In this document: in pieces, positions 8,516-17,320 of the stretch
Layout: each line of letters begins with the position of its first letter
Numbering within the stretch: position 1 is the first letter of the stretch
NCBI RefSeq assembly: GCF_017876515.1
Contig: NZ_JAGIOC010000001.1
Coordinates: forward strand, 682,001-746,000
Source of the DNA: Brachybacterium fresconis
Lineage (GTDB): Bacteria > Actinomycetota > Actinomycetes > Actinomycetales > Dermabacteraceae
Direction: 5' to 3'
DNA: 64,000 nucleotides
Notes under the pieces: model-generated
Seen by the model: the letters and a program-made list of their open reading frames with translations, nothing else
Databases searched by the model: none
What the model was told of the DNA's origin: nothing
Made by a program: the position numbers and the translations under genes

Positions 8516-9624
8516 TTCAGAGTGTTCCTTCGCGTGAGGATGAGGTAGATGAACACGGGGCCGCCGATGAAGGCGACCACGATGCCGACGGGCACGACCG
8601 CCGGGGCGATGACGGTGCGGCCGACGGCGTCGGCCACCAGCAGCAGGAGTCCGCCGGACAATGCCGCGAAGGGCAGCAGGTGGCGGTGGTCGGCACCGAT
8701 CGCAAGGCGGGCGATGTGGGGGCCGACGAGCCCGACGAAGCCGATGATGCCGCAGAAGCTGACCACGACGGCGGCGAGGGTGACGGCCAGGGCGATCAGG
8801 CCGATGCGCAGCGGGCCCACGTTCACGCCGAAGCTGCGGGCGGCGTCGTCGCCGGCGAAGGCGATGGCGTTGAGGTCCTTGGAGAACCACAGGGTCAGCG
8901 GCACGGCGACCACGGTGATGATCCCGACGATCAGCACGTCGTCCCAGCCGGCGTCGTTCACGGAGCCGAAGGTCCAGCGGATGATCGCCTGCAGGGTGTT
9001 CTCGTTGGCGGTGAACTGCAGCGCCGAGGTGAGGGCCTCGAAGATCTGGGTCATCGCGATGCCGAGCAGCAGCAGGGTGGCCACGGCCATGCGGCGGGCG
9101 GTGGCGATGCCGAGCACGAGCGCGGAGACCATCAGCGACATCACCATCGCCCCGATGATCGTCGCCCAGGCCGGCAGCTGGTTGGTGCCGGCCAGGGTGA
9201 TCACCAGGGCCGCGCCGAAGGCGGCCGCCGGGGAGACGCCGAGGGTGAAGGGGCTGACCAGCGGGTTGCGCAGCAGACCCTGCATGAGCACGCCGGAGAC
9301 CGACAGCGCCGCGCCGGCGGCGAAGGCCAGCAGCACGCGCGGCAGCCGCAGCTGGGTGATGACCGCGTAGGAGGAGGCGAAGTCGGCGCTGATGGTGCCG
9401 CCGAAGACGCTCACCTGGACCGAGCGGACCACATCGGTCACTCCGACCCCGGCGGTGCCGATGGTGACGGCGATGAGCAGAGCGAGCACGGAGACGACGA
9501 GCCCCACCGCGAGCGTGAGGGACTTGCGCAGCTCGCGGCGGCGGGCGGTGGCCGCTCCGGTTCTCCCGGGGGCGGGCGCGGGGCCGCCGGCGCTGCGGCG
9601 AGGAGTCTCGAGGGTGGTGGTCAT
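8512..9624 (-). CDS. FecCD-family ABC transporter permease
   Basis: This 370-residue integral membrane protein has the many-helix FecCD fold: an Arg-rich cytoplasmic N-terminus, a first helix at about 35-60, the family segments VLLAFAAGAALSVSGVLMQG and RNPLVSPFTLGVS, and the C-terminal GFVGLVGPHIARL motif that contacts the ATPase. These motifs are diagnostic of siderophore, heme or cobalamin permeases. Only one permease gene is present, so a homodimer is expected. It overlaps both neighbours by 4 bp. Confidence 0.95.
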   Translation of the reverse strand: MTTTLETPRRSAGGPAPAPGRTGAATARRRELRKSLTLAVGLVVSVLALLIAVTIGTAGVGVTDVVRSVQVSVFGGTISADFASSYAVITQLRLPRVLLAFAAGAALSVSGVLMQGLLRNPLVSPFTLGVSPAAAFGAALVITLAGTNQLPAWATIIGAMVMSLMVSALVLGIATARRMAVATLLLLGIAMTQIFEALTSALQFTANENTLQAIIRWTFGSVNDAGWDDVLIVGIITVVAVPLTLWFSKDLNAIAFAGDDAARSFGVNVGPLRIGLIALAVTLAAVVVSFCGIIGFVGLVGPHIARLAIGADHRHLLPFAALSGGLLLLVADAVGRTVIAPAVVPVGIVVAFIGGPVFIYLILTRRNTLK

Positions 9625-10694
9625 GACGTGGGCCCGTGGACGTAGTCGGCCGGGTCGGACAGCTCGGTGTCCTGGAACTCGGTGACCCAGCGGGTGAGGT
9701 ACTGGTCGGGATCGGCGTCGCCGAGCGCGTCGGGGTGCAGCCAGGAGGCGAGGTACAGCGCACCGATGGACTTGCCCAGCGCGGAGGTGGCCCAGCCGTT
9801 GGCGATCGCGATCTGCCCTTCGGCCAGGGCGCTCATCCCGTCCCAGCCGGGGCGGGAGGCGATGTCCTCGCGGATCTCCGCGAAGCGGTCGACGGGCTCG
9901 GCCGAGGGCTCGAACTCGTGGAGGACGAACTGCGGGTCGCGCAGCACCACCTCGCTGGGGTCGACCGTGAGCTCCTCCTGGGCGTCCCCGCCGGAGGCGT
10001 CGGAGAAGATGTTCGTGCCGCCGGCGGCCTCGATCATGGCGTCGAAGCCGGACCCGGGCAGGGCGGTCAGGTACGGCTCGACGGTCTCGAAGTAGACCGG
10101 GACGGGCTCGACCTCGGCCAGTCGCTCCTGAAGGATCCCCGTGATCTCGTTCTTGAACTCGAGGACGGTGGTGGCCGCCTCGGTGGCGCCGAAGACCTTG
10201 CCCAGCAGGGTGATGGTCTCGTCGACCACGTCGGTGTCCCAGGCGGTGGCGACGATCATCGGGATGCCGAAGGGCTCGAGCTGCTCGGCGGCCTCCTGCC
10301 AGATGGCATTGCGCGGCATGATCACCACATCGGGCTCGAGCTGGGCGATGGCCTCGTAGTTCAGCTGGTCCAGGCCCTCGGCGATGACCTGGCCGTCCTC
10401 GAGCGGCAGATAGGGCAGACGGTCCAGCGAGGCCCGGTCCACGCCGACGACGGCATCCCCGGCCCCGATGGCGCGGACGAACTCGTTGGTGTAGCTGTTC
10501 AGCACCACGGCGCTGCGTGCCGGGCCGGGCAGCTCGACCTCCCGGTCCTGGTCATCGGTCACCGTGACGGCGGTGGAGGTGGCGGCCCCGGCCTCACCCT
10601 CGACGGTGACCTCGCCGCAGGCGGCGAGGCCCAGGAGAGGAAGGGTGGCGACGGCGGCACCGAGCAGGGTGCGGCGGCGAAGTGCAGGGGTCAT
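9621..10694 (-). CDS. Siderophore/metal-chelate-binding lipoprotein (FecB/FhuD-like)
   Basis: This 357-residue substrate-binding protein is anchored outside the membrane. An RRR-containing signal is followed by the lipobox LAAC with Cys26. The mature part shows the class III binding-protein pattern: a DDQDREVELPGPARSAVVL strand early on, IGAGDAVVGVDR, YEAIAQLEPDVVIMP, and a long backbone helix in the middle. It delivers ligand to the FecCD permease. The gene starts 39 bp after the CMD fusion gene and is presumably co-transcribed with it. No Fur- or IdeR-like box was recognised upstream, so iron regulation is not shown. Confidence 0.92.
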   Translation of the reverse strand: MTPALRRRTLLGAAVATLPLLGLAACGEVTVEGEAGAATSTAVTVTDDQDREVELPGPARSAVVLNSYTNEFVRAIGAGDAVVGVDRASLDRLPYLPLEDGQVIAEGLDQLNYEAIAQLEPDVVIMPRNAIWQEAAEQLEPFGIPMIVATAWDTDVVDETITLLGKVFGATEAATTVLEFKNEITGILQERLAEVEPVPVYFETVEPYLTALPGSGFDAMIEAAGGTNIFSDASGGDAQEELTVDPSEVVLRDPQFVLHEFEPSAEPVDRFAEIREDIASRPGWDGMSALAEGQIAIANGWATSALGKSIGALYLASWLHPDALGDADPDQYLTRWVTEFQDTELSDPADYVHGPTS

Positions 10695-10733
10695 GGCTCC
10701 TCGACGGGGGTGCGGGATGGGGAGACGGTCAGG

Positions 10734-11999
10734 TCAGGCGGCGACGCGCTCGGCGCCGGATCGGCCGGCGTCGGACCGGCCGGCGTCGGGCAGGCCGTCG
10801 TCGGGCAGGGAGGGCTCCCCGAGGCTCAGCATGAGGCGGTTGGCCCAGGAGAAGAAGGCCGCGGCGGTCAGCAGGTCGGCGATCTCGGTGGTGCTCAGCC
10901 CCTGGCGACGCAGCGGCTCGAGCTCGGCGGCTGTCAGCTGCGGGCGGGGGCGGGACAGCGCGGCGGACACGGCGATGACGGCGGACCACCGGTCGTCCTG
11001 GCCGGCTTCGAGCGGCGCGAGGTCCGCGGCGATCCAGTCCTCGTCGCGCTCGAGGGCGGTCGCCAGCAGGGTGTCGACGGCGTCCTCGCGCCGGGAGAGG
11101 CCCGCGGCCTTGCGCGCATGCACGGACGCGCAGTAGATGCAGTCGTTGACCTTGCTGGCCACGGCGGCGGCGAGCTCGCGCTCTGCCTTGGGGGCACCGT
11201 CGCGGGGCAGGAAGATCGCGTTGTCCAGTCCGCTGCGGGCGGCGGTGATGGCCGGGGTCAGCGAGAGCATCCGGAAGTAGACGCTGTTCGTGCTCGCCTT
11301 GGAGGCGAAGGAGGCACGCTGGAGCTCGCTGAGCTCGTCCTCCTCGGGGACGGCCACCCACGGCTCCCACTGCAGGATCTCGCGGGTGAAGGCCGAGGGG
11401 CGGGTGCGACCGGTGGCGGTGGGGCCGCCGTGCTCGGCGACGCGGCCCCGGGTCAGGGGGTGGCGGATCGGGGCCTCGACGGTGGGCACCTCGACCCCGC
11501 GAAGGGCGGCCAGGCCCGCGAGAAGGCGCTGGAGGTAGCTCTCGAAGGAGACGAGCTGGCTGACCAGGACGGCCAGCGGCGCGTCGACGCCCGCGCCCAC
11601 CAGGCGGGTCTGGTCCGGGCGGCCGACGAGGGCCGGGGAGACCGACAGCAGGTCCACGTGCTCCCGCAGGGCGTTCAGCGCGGCGGCGTCCAGGCCGTGG
11701 AGATCGGCGGCGATCGGATCGGCGGCGGTGAGTCGGGCATCGGCACCCTGGGCCGCATGCCAGGCGGACAGCGGCCCGCTGCCCTGCCAGTCCGCGGTGA
11801 CCGCCGCGAGGGCGTGCAGCACCGGCACGGGCAGCAGCTGCTCGGTGCGGTAGAGGGCGTCGTAGGCCTCGCGGGTGCGGGCGAGGACCTCGGGTCGCAG
11901 CGCCGTCAGCGCTTCCTGGACTTCTGGAGTCTCCGGGTCGTCGATGAGGATCGCCGCCAGGAGCTGGTCGGCGTCGAGGGGCGTGGGCGCAACAGACAT
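10734..11999 (-). CDS. CMD/alkylhydroperoxidase two-domain fusion protein
   Basis: This 421-residue protein leads the metallophore importer operon. Residues about 15-185 resemble the CMD proteins of the Avi_7170 type. From about 195 to 421 the sequence resembles the AhpD-like proteins of the Avi_7169 type, with the redox motif CIYC at 287-290 and His294 (CxxCxxxH). In my recollection these two families are usually separate adjacent genes, so this is a natural fusion. AhpD-type CxxC proteins reduce peroxides or act as disulfide-linked reductases; the actual substrate here is unknown. The start ATG at 11999 has no Shine-Dalgarno sequence but has TAAGAT at -12 to -7, so the mRNA is probably leaderless. 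Linkage to a Fec-type importer and an FAD protein suggests chemistry on the imported ligand. Confidence 0.8.
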   Translation of the reverse strand: MSVAPTPLDADQLLAAILIDDPETPEVQEALTALRPEVLARTREAYDALYRTEQLLPVPVLHALAAVTADWQGSGPLSAWHAAQGADARLTAADPIAADLHGLDAAALNALREHVDLLSVSPALVGRPDQTRLVGAGVDAPLAVLVSQLVSFESYLQRLLAGLAALRGVEVPTVEAPIRHPLTRGRVAEHGGPTATGRTRPSAFTREILQWEPWVAVPEEDELSELQRASFASKASTNSVYFRMLSLTPAITAARSGLDNAIFLPRDGAPKAERELAAAVASKVNDCIYCASVHARKAAGLSRREDAVDTLLATALERDEDWIAADLAPLEAGQDDRWSAVIAVSAALSRPRPQLTAAELEPLRRQGLSTTEIADLLTAAAFFSWANRLMLSLGEPSLPDDGLPDAGRSDAGRSGAERVAA

Positions 12000-12005
12000 G
12001 ACCTG

Positions 12006-12011
12006 ATCTTA
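12006..12011 (-). promoter_or_regulatory. Probable -10 element of a leaderless promoter for the CMD/Fec operon
   Basis: TAAGAT lies exactly at -12 to -7 relative to the A of the start codon at 11999, the spacing expected if transcription starts at the ATG. A TAGACA hexamer at 12027-12032 matches the -35 consensus at 5 of 6 positions, but with a short 15-bp spacer. AGCAT/ATGCT arms (12023-12027 and 12032-12036) overlap this -35 region and could bind a regulator. Confidence 0.5.
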
Positions 12012-12318
12012 TGCATCTCCCAAGCATGTCTATGCTGTCAGATCGTGTGTGAGGGCTCACCCGGCGGGGTTGCGTCGGGTTGTCGTCGCGCGGTGATCAG
12101 CGTGCTGACCGAGCTGGTGATGCCGTGAACTGCAGAAAGTGCCCGAGGCGCACGGAGTCGCTCGCGATGACCCGATGGTCACTACCATCGCCGACAGCTG
12201 AAAGCAGGACTGATGGCGGTTCATCGTGCGTCACAGAAGGGCTCGCCCGGGCGTCTTGAGGCCACCTGCGAGAACAGAGCCCGCCCCCGAGGACCCGTCC
12301 GCGTCCCGACGACGCGTC
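12012..12318. other. Intergenic region between the CMD operon and the lacI-type gene
   Basis: About 310 bp without a recognisable gene. It holds the CMD operon promoter at its left end and an inverted repeat CGATGGT-CACT-ACCATCG at 12173-12190 (7-bp arms). The latter could be a weak terminator for the sugar operon or a protein-binding site. The remainder shows no feature I can name. Confidence 0.5.
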
Positions 12319-13317
12319 TCAGCCTTCGACCCAGCGCGGCTCGACCAGGGTGATGCGGGGTCCGGCACCCTCGATCTGCAGCAGGCGCACCAGCTCCGCG
12401 ACGGCGATCTCGCTGACCTCGATCCGTCGCGGGTCGATCTGCGGCACGGCGGCCAGCAGCGGGCTGACGTCGACCAGGTCCTCGCCGCTGAGGGCGATCA
12501 GCAGCCGGGTCTCGTCCACCAGCGCCCCGGTGGCGGCCATCGCGAACAGCGCCTGACGCACCCCGGTGATCCCGAACAGGGCGGTGCGCTGGTTGGGCAG
12601 GGTGAGGCGCAGAGCCCGCTCGGGCACCCCGGAGAGCGCCTCGTGGTCGAGCACGACCTCCAGCTCGCACTCCCCCGCGCTGTCCTCGACGCCGGCCAGG
12701 AAGCGGGAGACGTCGTTGCGACGGCGCTTGCGGTCCGGGGAGCCGAACAGCAGCAGGCGGTCGCATCCCTCCTCGACGGCGCGGGCGACCACCATGCGGC
12801 CGAGCATCTCGAAGTCGAGGTCGACGACGGATCCCTGGGGGAACTCCTCCGGTTTGCCGATGGTCACGAAGGGCAGCCCGGACTCGATGACGGGGGCGAC
12901 GCGCTCGTCCTGCCGGTCCAGCTCCATGAGGATCAGCGCCTCGCACACGCCGGTCCGCACGACCCGTCGAATGCCGCGTGCCCCTTCCTGGGCGGTGACC
13001 AGCAGGATGTCGTAGCCGTGGCGCTGGGCCTCGCGGGCGATGGCGCCGATGAAGACCATCAGCACGCCGTCGTCGGAGTCGGCCTCGGGGACCATCAGCC
13101 CGATCACGCCGCTGCGCTGCGAGCGCAGGGTGCGGGCGCCGGAGTTGGGGTGGTAGCCGAGCTTGTCGATGGCGTCCTCGACCCGGGCACGGGTGGCCTC
13201 GGAGATGGGGCGGGAGCCGGTCAGCACGTAGCTGACGGTGGACTGCGAGACGCCGGCCAGGCGTGCGACGTCCAGGCTCGTCGGCGGCTTCTTCCGCTCG
13301 GCCCTGCTGACGGCCAT
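12319..13317 (-). CDS. LacI family transcriptional regulator
   Basis: This 332-residue repressor has the N-terminal LacI helix-turn-helix and hinge (TSLDVARLAGVSQSTVSYVL then GSRPISEATRARVEDAIDKLGYHPN) at about residues 13-60. The remainder is a periplasmic-binding-protein-like sugar sensor domain. It is the last gene of the CUT1 sugar operon, 27 bp after the dehydrogenase gene, so it probably represses the operon in the absence of its sugar. The near-identical motifs at 18669-18688 and 18911-18930, upstream of the operon, are plausible operators. Its inducer cannot be read from the sequence. Confidence 0.93.
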   Translation of the reverse strand: MAVSRAERKKPPTSLDVARLAGVSQSTVSYVLTGSRPISEATRARVEDAIDKLGYHPNSGARTLRSQRSGVIGLMVPEADSDDGVLMVFIGAIAREAQRHGYDILLVTAQEGARGIRRVVRTGVCEALILMELDRQDERVAPVIESGLPFVTIGKPEEFPQGSVVDLDFEMLGRMVVARAVEEGCDRLLLFGSPDRKRRRNDVSRFLAGVEDSAGECELEVVLDHEALSGVPERALRLTLPNQRTALFGITGVRQALFAMAATGALVDETRLLIALSGEDLVDVSPLLAAVPQIDPRRIEVSEIAVAELVRLLQIEGAGPRITLVEPRWVEG

Positions 13318-13344
13318 GGCTCCCTCCCCGTCCCCGGTGCTGCT

Positions 13345-14529
13345 CTACGTGGTGGTCAGCCCCGAGACGCCAGTCTTCCATGTCGACAGTGCCCGGCTGC
13401 GTCCGTCCACGAGATCGAGATCGCGTGCCGCGGCGAGCGCCTCGTCGAGCACCTCGGCCAGCAGCACCCGGCGGCCGGTCTCGGCCGAGCGGACCGCGGC
13501 CTCGACGATCGCCTGGGTCCAGACGTTGCCATGGACCTCCGAGTCCGGGACGGGGCCGCCGCGCAGGGAGGCGCAGAACTCGGCCAGCGAGGCGTCCAGC
13601 TCCCAGCGGGCCTCGGGGGCGGGGTCACGGCCGGGGGCCTGCTCGCCGTCCTCGGGCCGGGCCGTCGGCGGCTCCTCCCCGTCCCAATGGACGGTGCCGC
13701 GCGCGCAGCTGACCCGCCAGTCGCCGTTCCAGCTGGTCTCGGCCCCGGGAGCGGCCCAGGATCCGGAGTAGGTGTGGACGGCGCCGCTGTCGTACGTGAT
13801 CGTCACGGTGGCGGCCGCGTCCCCGGCGTACCAGCTCCAGGCGGGGTTGTAGGAGGTGGCGGTGACGGCGACGGGGTCGCCGTCGATCAGGATGCGCCCG
13901 GCGTCGAAGGCGTGGATCGCCATGTCCACGATCAACGGGTGCTCCATCTCGTCGCGGAAGCCGCCGAAGCGGGGCGCCTTGTAGAAGCGGGTGTCGACGA
14001 TGCCGGCGCCGCCGAGCTCGTCGGCCAGGCGTCGCGTCTCGTGGAGGTGGGCGTTGTTCCGTCGCGACTGGGAGACCATGAACAGCCTCCCGGTGCTCTC
14101 GGCGTGCCCGGCCAGGGACACGGCTTCGGCAAGGGTCGCCGCGCAGGGCTTCTCCCCCAGCACCGGGTAGCCGGCGTGCAGGGCGTCGGCCGTGACGGCG
14201 TGGTGGGCGGCGGGGATCGTCACGTCGATGACGGCTTCGGCCGAGGCCTGTCGCGCGACGGTGACCGCGTCGGTGCCGGTGCGGACGACCGCCCGACGGT
14301 CCTCGGGGACGAGGTCGGCGACCGCGCGCTCGGCGGCCCCGTCGATCACGTCGATCACCCCCACCAGCACCGCGGCGTCGCTGCTGAGCACGGTGCGGAT
14401 CCACGTCTTCCCCATGCCGCCGGCACCGACGACGACGACCGGGACGGGGCCGGCGGGGTGCGCGGCGACGACGGACTGCGCGCTGGCGACGGACTGCGGA
14501 GCGCTGACGGGGCGCTGCGTCCGGCTCAT
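13345..14529 (-). CDS. Gfo/Idh/MocA family oxidoreductase
   Basis: This 394-residue NAD(P)-dependent sugar dehydrogenase-like protein has a Rossmann N-terminal domain with GAGGMG at 35-40, the family EKP motif in [14 protein letters not shown] near residue 120, and the C-terminal alpha/beta domain with [12 protein letters not shown]. In EKP motifs the Lys is part of the catalytic dyad. The ATG at 14529 overlaps the thuA-like stop by 4 bp. With ThuA and a CUT1 importer in the same operon, it probably oxidises the imported sugar or polyol; trehalose, maltose or inositol derivatives are known substrates of such pairs. The first 28 residues are an Ala/Ser-rich extension. Confidence 0.9.
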   Translation of the reverse strand: MSRTQRPVSAPQSVASAQSVVAAHPAGPVPVVVVGAGGMGKTWIRTVLSSDAAVLVGVIDVIDGAAERAVADLVPEDRRAVVRTGTDAVTVARQASAEAVIDVTIPAAHHAVTADALHAGYPVLGEKPCAATLAEAVSLAGHAESTGRLFMVSQSRRNNAHLHETRRLADELGGAGIVDTRFYKAPRFGGFRDEMEHPLIVDMAIHAFDAGRILIDGDPVAVTATSYNPAWSWYAGDAAATVTITYDSGAVHTYSGSWAAPGAETSWNGDWRVSCARGTVHWDGEEPPTARPEDGEQAPGRDPAPEARWELDASLAEFCASLRGGPVPDSEVHGNVWTQAIVEAAVRSAETGRRVLLAEVLDEALAAARDLDLVDGRSRALSTWKTGVSGLTTT

Positions 14530-15383
14530 GCGCCCTTCCCCGCTGCGGCCGCGTCGCCCACGCCCTGTCCGGTCGCGCCGGTGACGAACCAGTCCGTCTC
14601 GTAGCGGTCCAGGAAGGGCACCGCGCGGTCGGCGACCGCGGGGCGGGCCCAGCTGACGCCGTTGGCGATGACGCGGCGCACATCGCGGTGCTGGTAGACG
14701 GGATAGTCCTGGTCCCCGGGGCTGAAGTAGAAGATCTTGCCCTTGCCGCGGCGGAAGGTGCATCCGGAGCGGAACACCTCTCCCCCGCTGAAGGAGGAGA
14801 CGAACACCAGCTCGTCGGGCACGGGGATGTCGAAGTGCTCCCCGTACATCTCCTGCTCGTCGATGATGATCGGGTGTGGGATCCCCTCGGCGATGGGGTG
14901 GGAGGGGTTCACGGTCCACACCAGCTCGCGGTCGGCCTCGTTGCGCCAGCGCAGGGTGCAGGTGGTGCCCATCAGCCGGGTGAAGGGCTTGGACCAGTGC
15001 CCGGAGTGCAGCACCACCAGGCCCATCCCGGCCAGCACGTGCTGCTGGACGCGCTCGGCGACCTCGTCGGAGACCTCGTCGTGGGCCATGTGGCCCCACC
15101 AGGTGAGCACGTCGGTCTCGGCCAGGACCTCCTCGCTCAGCCCGTGCTCGGGGTCATCGAGCAGGGCGATGCGGGTGGTGACCTCCGTCCCGAGATTGTC
15201 TGTGATCGCCGCCCGGATGGCGGCGTGCATCCCGTCGGGGTAGTTCTCGCGCACGCGCTGGTCGCGCTGCTCGTGGCGGTTCTCCCCCCAGACGGTCACG
15301 CGCAGCGGCGCGGCGGTGGAGCCGGACGCGCCGGGGGTGGTGGGGGTGGTGGGGGTGGTGGGCGTCGTAGGCGTCGTCGTCAT
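14526..15383 (-). CDS. thuA: ThuA family protein
   Basis: This 285-residue protein has a ThuA domain (about 35-255, class I glutamine-amidotransferase-like fold). Family-typical stretches include [36 protein letters not shown] and [14 protein letters not shown]. ThuA was named for trehalose utilisation in rhizobia, where it works with a Gfo/Idh partner; its exact reaction is not settled. The start at 15383 has AGGA about 10 nt upstream. Residues 2-18 are a Thr/Pro tandem repeat encoded by a 9-bp DNA repeat at about 15332-15380, which could vary in length by slippage. An 86-bp gap separates it from the permease gene upstream. Confidence 0.88.
   Translation of the reverse strand: MTTTPTTPTTPTTPTTPGASGSTAAPLRVTVWGENRHEQRDQRVRENYPDGMHAAIRAAITDNLGTEVTTRIALLDDPEHGLSEEVLAETDVLTWWGHMAHDEVSDEVAERVQQHVLAGMGLVVLHSGHWSKPFTRLMGTTCTLRWRNEADRELVWTVNPSHPIAEGIPHPIIIDEQEMYGEHFDIPVPDELVFVSSFSGGEVFRSGCTFRRGKGKIFYFSPGDQDYPVYQHRDVRRVIANGVSWARPAVADRAVPFLDRYETDWFVTGATGQGVGDAAAAGKGA
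15332..15380. repeat. 9-bp tandem repeat at the 5' end of the thuA-like gene
   Basis: Repeats of GGGGGTGGT (on the plus strand), degenerating into GGCGTCGTA-type units, encode the Thr-Thr-Pro repeats immediately after the start codon of the thuA-like gene. The unit is a multiple of three, so length changes would keep the frame. Confidence 0.75.
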
Positions 15384-15469
15384 GGAGATGGTCCTTTCGC
15401 GGGGGTGCTGGGCGAGCGGGGTCTGCCCGTCGACGGTCATGCGGCCGTCGCTCGGGTGGTCGGACGGGG

Positions 15470-16357
15470 TCATTTCACGGCCCCGCCGGTGGCGCCGGCG
15501 GCGACGTACTTCTGGGCGATGATCATGAGGATCACGGCGGGAAGGGAGGAGAGCACGGCCGTGGACATCACGGCGCTCCAGTCGGTGTCGTTGGTGCCGA
15601 TGTAGGTGTACAGCCCCAGCGTCACCGGGCGGATGGTCTCCCCGGTGGTCAGCGTCAGCGCCATGAGGAAGTCGCTCCAGGCGAACAGGAACGAGAAGAT
15701 CCCTGCGGTGATCAGGGAGTTCTTCGAGACCGGCAGGACGATCGACCAGAAGGCGCGCACATGCCCGCAGCCGTCGACCCGGGCGGCCTCGACGATGGAG
15801 GTCTCGAAGGTCTCGAGATAGGCGCGCATGATGAGGATTGCGAAGGGGATGCCCTGGGAGGCGTCGGCGAGGATCAGCCCGGGGATCGAGTTGATCAGCC
15901 CCAGAGGCGTGTACACGGTGTACAGCGCGTTGGCGATGACGATGCCGGGGATCATCTGGCTGATCAGCACGACAAAGAGGAGCACAGCAGTCCCCCGTAT
16001 CCTGAACTGGGCCAGCGCGTAGGCGCAGGGGGCGGCGATCGCCACGGACAGCACGCAGGCGCCGATCGCGACGATCAGCGAGGTGATGAGGTTCTGGCCC
16101 TGGTCGGCGATGGCGCGGGAGTAGCCGGAGAAGTCCGGATTCAGCGGCAGCCATTGGGTGTTCAGGCTGTTGCCCGCCGGGGCCAGGGAGGCGTTGACCA
16201 TCCAGTAGACGGGGAACAGCATGATCGCGACCAGGACGATGCCGATCACGGTGTGGATCCACGCGCGGCCGGGACGCGGTCGACGCGGGGTCGGGGCCGG
16301 GGCCGGGGCGATCGGGCCGCCGGTGGTGGCGGTGGTGGCGGTGCTCATCGCGGTCAT
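15470..16357 (-). CDS. CUT1 sugar ABC transporter permease (MalG-like)
   Basis: This 295-residue permease has a short Thr/Ala/Pro-rich cytoplasmic N-terminus, six hydrophobic segments, and the EAA loop [20 protein letters not shown] in the last third. That motif and the [14 protein letters not shown] segment are typical of MalG/UgpE-class permeases for di- and oligosaccharides. It pairs with the MalF-like protein encoded immediately upstream; the ATG at 16357 overlaps that stop by 4 bp. No ATPase gene lies in the operon, so a shared MsmK-type ATPase elsewhere is expected, as is usual for CUT1 systems in Actinobacteria. Confidence 0.94.
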   Translation of the reverse strand: MTAMSTATTATTGGPIAPAPAPTPRRPRPGRAWIHTVIGIVLVAIMLFPVYWMVNASLAPAGNSLNTQWLPLNPDFSGYSRAIADQGQNLITSLIVAIGACVLSVAIAAPCAYALAQFRIRGTAVLLFVVLISQMIPGIVIANALYTVYTPLGLINSIPGLILADASQGIPFAILIMRAYLETFETSIVEAARVDGCGHVRAFWSIVLPVSKNSLITAGIFSFLFAWSDFLMALTLTTGETIRPVTLGLYTYIGTNDTDWSAVMSTAVLSSLPAVILMIIAQKYVAAGATGGAVK

Positions 16358-17307
16358 CCGTTCTTCGCGGCGCGGGCGTTGGCGCGCAGGTAGACGAGGC
16401 TGAAGGCCAGGGCGATCAGGATCAGGATGTTGCTCAGCGCGGCGCCCTGGCCGAAGTCGAACTCGATGAAGCTCATCTCGTAGCTGCGGGTGGCGAGGGT
16501 CTGGGTGGCGTTGGCGGGACCACCGCCGGTGAGCCCGATGATGAGGTCGAGGACCTTGATCGTGTAGATCACCCCGAGCAGCAGCACCACGGAGACCACC
16601 GGGCGCAGCATCGGCAGCGTGATGTGCCAGAAGGACTTCCAGCCGGTGGCGCCGTCGAGCTGGCCGGCCTCGTAGAGCTCGTCGGGGATGGATTGCAGCC
16701 CGCTGTACAGCAGCACCACGTTGAAGGGGATGCCCAGCCAGATGTTCACGATGATCACGGCGACCAGCGCGGTCGAGGAGCTGACCAGCCAGGGGATCGG
16801 ATCGGAGATCAGTCCGACGCCCTCCAGGAAGCGGTTCAACGCGCCGTTGTCCTGCTCGAGGATCCAGCGCCACACGGCGGCCGAGACGATCATCGGCAGC
16901 AGCCAGGGCAGCAGCAGGAGCGAGCGCAGGAACCCCGACAGCGGGAACTTCTTGCGGAAGTAGAGGGCCAGGGCCATGCCGATCACGAACTGGCCGATGA
17001 TCGAGCCGATCGTGAACAACCCGGTGTTGCCCAGAGCCCGCAGGAAGATCGGATCGGAGAAGGTTGCGGTGTAGTTGGCCAGGCCCACGAAGGGCGCCTT
17101 GCCGTTGAAGAAGGTCGCGAAGTCGTAGTCCTGGAAGCTCATCACGACGTTCTTCAGGATCGGGTAGCCGAAGAAGGCGATCATGTAGAGCGCGGCCGGG
17201 GCGATGAAGGCGTAGCGGACCAGGAGGTCGCCGCGGCGGGCCCGGCGGCGGGCGGCCGAGCCGGGGCCGGCGGCCCGGGCGACGGGCTGGGTGGCGGTGG
17301 TGGTCAT
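16354..17307 (-). CDS. CUT1 sugar ABC transporter permease (MalF/UgpA-like)
   Basis: This 317-residue permease has an Arg-rich N-terminus, a first helix ([22 protein letters not shown] cut here for length), and the EAA loop [20 protein letters not shown] near residue 225-245. Those features define the MalF/UgpA group. It forms the membrane channel with the MalG-like partner. The gene follows the binding-protein gene by 13 bp, consistent with one operon from 18631 leftwards. Confidence 0.94.
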   Translation of the reverse strand: MTTTATQPVARAAGPGSAARRRARRGDLLVRYAFIAPAALYMIAFFGYPILKNVVMSFQDYDFATFFNGKAPFVGLANYTATFSDPIFLRALGNTGLFTIGSIIGQFVIGMALALYFRKKFPLSGFLRSLLLLPWLLPMIVSAAVWRWILEQDNGALNRFLEGVGLISDPIPWLVSSSTALVAVIIVNIWLGIPFNVVLLYSGLQSIPDELYEAGQLDGATGWKSFWHITLPMLRPVVSVVLLLGVIYTIKVLDLIIGLTGGGPANATQTLATRSYEMSFIEFDFGQGAALSNILILIALAFSLVYLRANARAAKNG

Positions 17308-17320
17308 GTCGGCTCCTTCG

